Positions 63,057-64,000 of a DNA stretch of 64,000 nucleotides are shown here, piece by piece. The DNA comes from Flavobacterium humidisoli (GTDB lineage Bacteria > Bacteroidota > Bacteroidia > Flavobacteriales > Flavobacteriaceae): NCBI RefSeq assembly GCF_023272795.1, contig NZ_CP096829.1:3534001-3598000 (forward strand), read 5' to 3'. A program made the position numbers and the translations under genes. The stretch's first letter is position 1; each line of letters begins with the position of its first letter. Under the pieces are notes generated by a model. The model was given only the letters and a program-made list of their open reading frames with translations, had not been told where the DNA came from and did no database searches.

Positions 63057-64000
63057 ATGAATGGTAATTTTAAAAGAAATTTATTAATCAGTTCACTAGT
63101 TTCACTGCTTGTACTTACTATTAGTTCTGTTGCCTCTTTTATCAGTATTAAAAGTTTACTAAACAGTAACTTTTGGGTAAACCATACCCAGGATGTAATA
63201 TATAACCTAAACGAAGGTTCCGCAATTATTACCGAAGCCCAGACCAGTATGAGGGGTTATCTGCTTACAGGCGATGAGCAGTTTGTGGATCGTTTTAATG
63301 ATGCTGAAGCGAAATCAAATACTTATTTTGATAAGTTAGATGAACTTACGTCTGACAATCCTTCGCAAAAAAAATTACTAGAAGAATTACGCTATAAACG
63401 TTCCGGTTTCTTTAAATATCTAAACAATCAGATTGTCAAAAAACGTTTAAGCAAAGAAACGCTGATTTTTGATTTGAATGAAGGCAGAAATATGATGAAC
63501 GAGATTAAGGCGATCGTCAGAAAAGTTGAAAATACAGAGCAAAAACTTTTAGAAGAACGTAACTCAAATTCAGAACGTTACGGGAATTATAGTTTGGCTT
63601 TAATTGTTGTTGCTTTTTTTATAGCTTTTCTTATTTCTATTGTTTTCTTAATTAGAATTCTGAAAGATTATAACGAGAGAACTTTATTGCAGCTGGAATT
63701 AGAGAGAAAAGATAAAGAAACAGCGGAAAGACTTGACGTAATAAGTGGTATCGCAACACAAATTTCTAAAGGAAATTATGATGTTCAGATTGATGATAGA
63801 AAAGCAGATACTTTAGGAGCTTTGGGAGCCTCCATTCATAATATGAAAGATTCATTAAAAGATTCTTTCGAATTATTATCTCAAAAAGAATGGCTTCAAT
63901 CGGGGGTTGCGACTTTGAACGATAAAATGCTGGGAGAAAAAACAATCCAGAAATTATCTAAAGATATAATTGAGTTTTTATGCCAATATACTAATAGCAG
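63057..64000 (+). CDS. CHASE3-domain sensor kinase, 3' end outside window
   Basis: 314 codons to the window edge, still open. A first transmembrane helix (about 10-30, LLISSLVSLLVLTISS) is followed by a CHASE3 extracellular domain with EGSAIITEAQTSMRGYLLTGDEQFVDRF (about 52-79). A second helix (about 181-203) precedes a HAMP-like/GAF-like linker (ISKGNYDVQIDDRKADTLGALGASI). The kinase domain would be beyond the edge. 16 bases downstream of the hybrid kinase, so probably one signalling operon in which this protein feeds the receiver-kinase. Confidence 0.85.
   Translation, partial: MNGNFKRNLLISSLVSLLVLTISSVASFISIKSLLNSNFWVNHTQDVIYNLNEGSAIITEAQTSMRGYLLTGDEQFVDRFNDAEAKSNTYFDKLDELTSDNPSQKKLLEELRYKRSGFFKYLNNQIVKKRLSKETLIFDLNEGRNMMNEIKAIVRKVENTEQKLLEERNSNSERYGNYSLALIVVAFFIAFLISIVFLIRILKDYNERTLLQLELERKDKETAERLDVISGIATQISKGNYDVQIDDRKADTLGALGASIHNMKDSLKDSFELLSQKEWLQSGVATLNDKMLGEKTIQKLSKDIIEFLCQYTNS

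Overview
The window looks like a chromosomal segment of a Flavobacterium-type bacterium (phylum Bacteroidota). The evidence is low-GC DNA, Bacteroidota-type promoters (TTTG, 19 bp, TAnnTTTG) upstream of several genes, lipoproteins with acidic residues right after the lipidated cysteine, and typical families (DUF6377 regulator, choice-of-anchor I lipoprotein, MocR regulator, SemiSWEET). I see no rRNA, tRNA, CRISPR array, insertion sequence, phage or conjugation gene. Most of the sequence is ordinary chromosome with 59 listed genes (one doubtful); the genes at both window edges (clpB, a CHASE3 kinase) are cut.

Layout. 0-17 kb: the 3' part of clpB, a 39-residue membrane protein, a DUF808 membrane protein and a surface lipoprotein. 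Then come the two agmatine-to-putrescine enzymes (aguB, aguA), separated by an OmpA-type porin and a choice-of-anchor I lipoprotein. A secreted phosphodiesterase-like protein, divergent fahA/glyA, miaE, a guaC-acetyltransferase pair and a pentapeptide-repeat protein follow. 17-30 kb: aspA, an Omp85-like barrel, an OmpR-type two-component pair, a universal-stress-like protein, a bestrophin channel, a divergent MocR regulator/EamA exporter pair, an acyl-CoA dehydrogenase/oxidase and a CHMI-type tautomerase. 30-43 kb: a sugar-related neighbourhood without SusC/SusD, made of a membrane-anchored DUF6377 regulator, a GH3 beta-glucosidase, a DUF1349 protein, an acyltransferase, an ArsR-controlled old yellow enzyme, a TlpA-type thioredoxin and a GH2 beta-galactosidase. 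42-46.5 kb: an AraC regulator with cupin, alcohol dehydrogenase and aldo/keto reductase genes.

46.5-64 kb is dense in families that recur in bacterial general-stress or desiccation regulons: DUF4142, a KGG/Rho-N-like protein, topoisomerase IB, DUF1328, DUF5661, an Asp-rich acidic protein, a YciE/YciF ferritin-like protein, a Nei-type glycosylase, DUF72, a general-stress flavin-binding protein and a YghA-type SDR. Stand-alone receiver, PAS-kinase, receiver-kinase and CHASE3-kinase genes are interleaved. I infer a chromosomal stress-protection island with its own phosphorelay parts.

The most unusual signal is not a gene. At least ten intergenic spacers hold inverted repeats built from short words phased every 7-9 bp; each locus uses its own word, the words are related in style, and most loci sit at gene 3' ends. 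Other repeats are REP-like palindromes, a terminator pair that are exact reverse complements, and a roughly 115-bp unit repeated three times near 59 kb.
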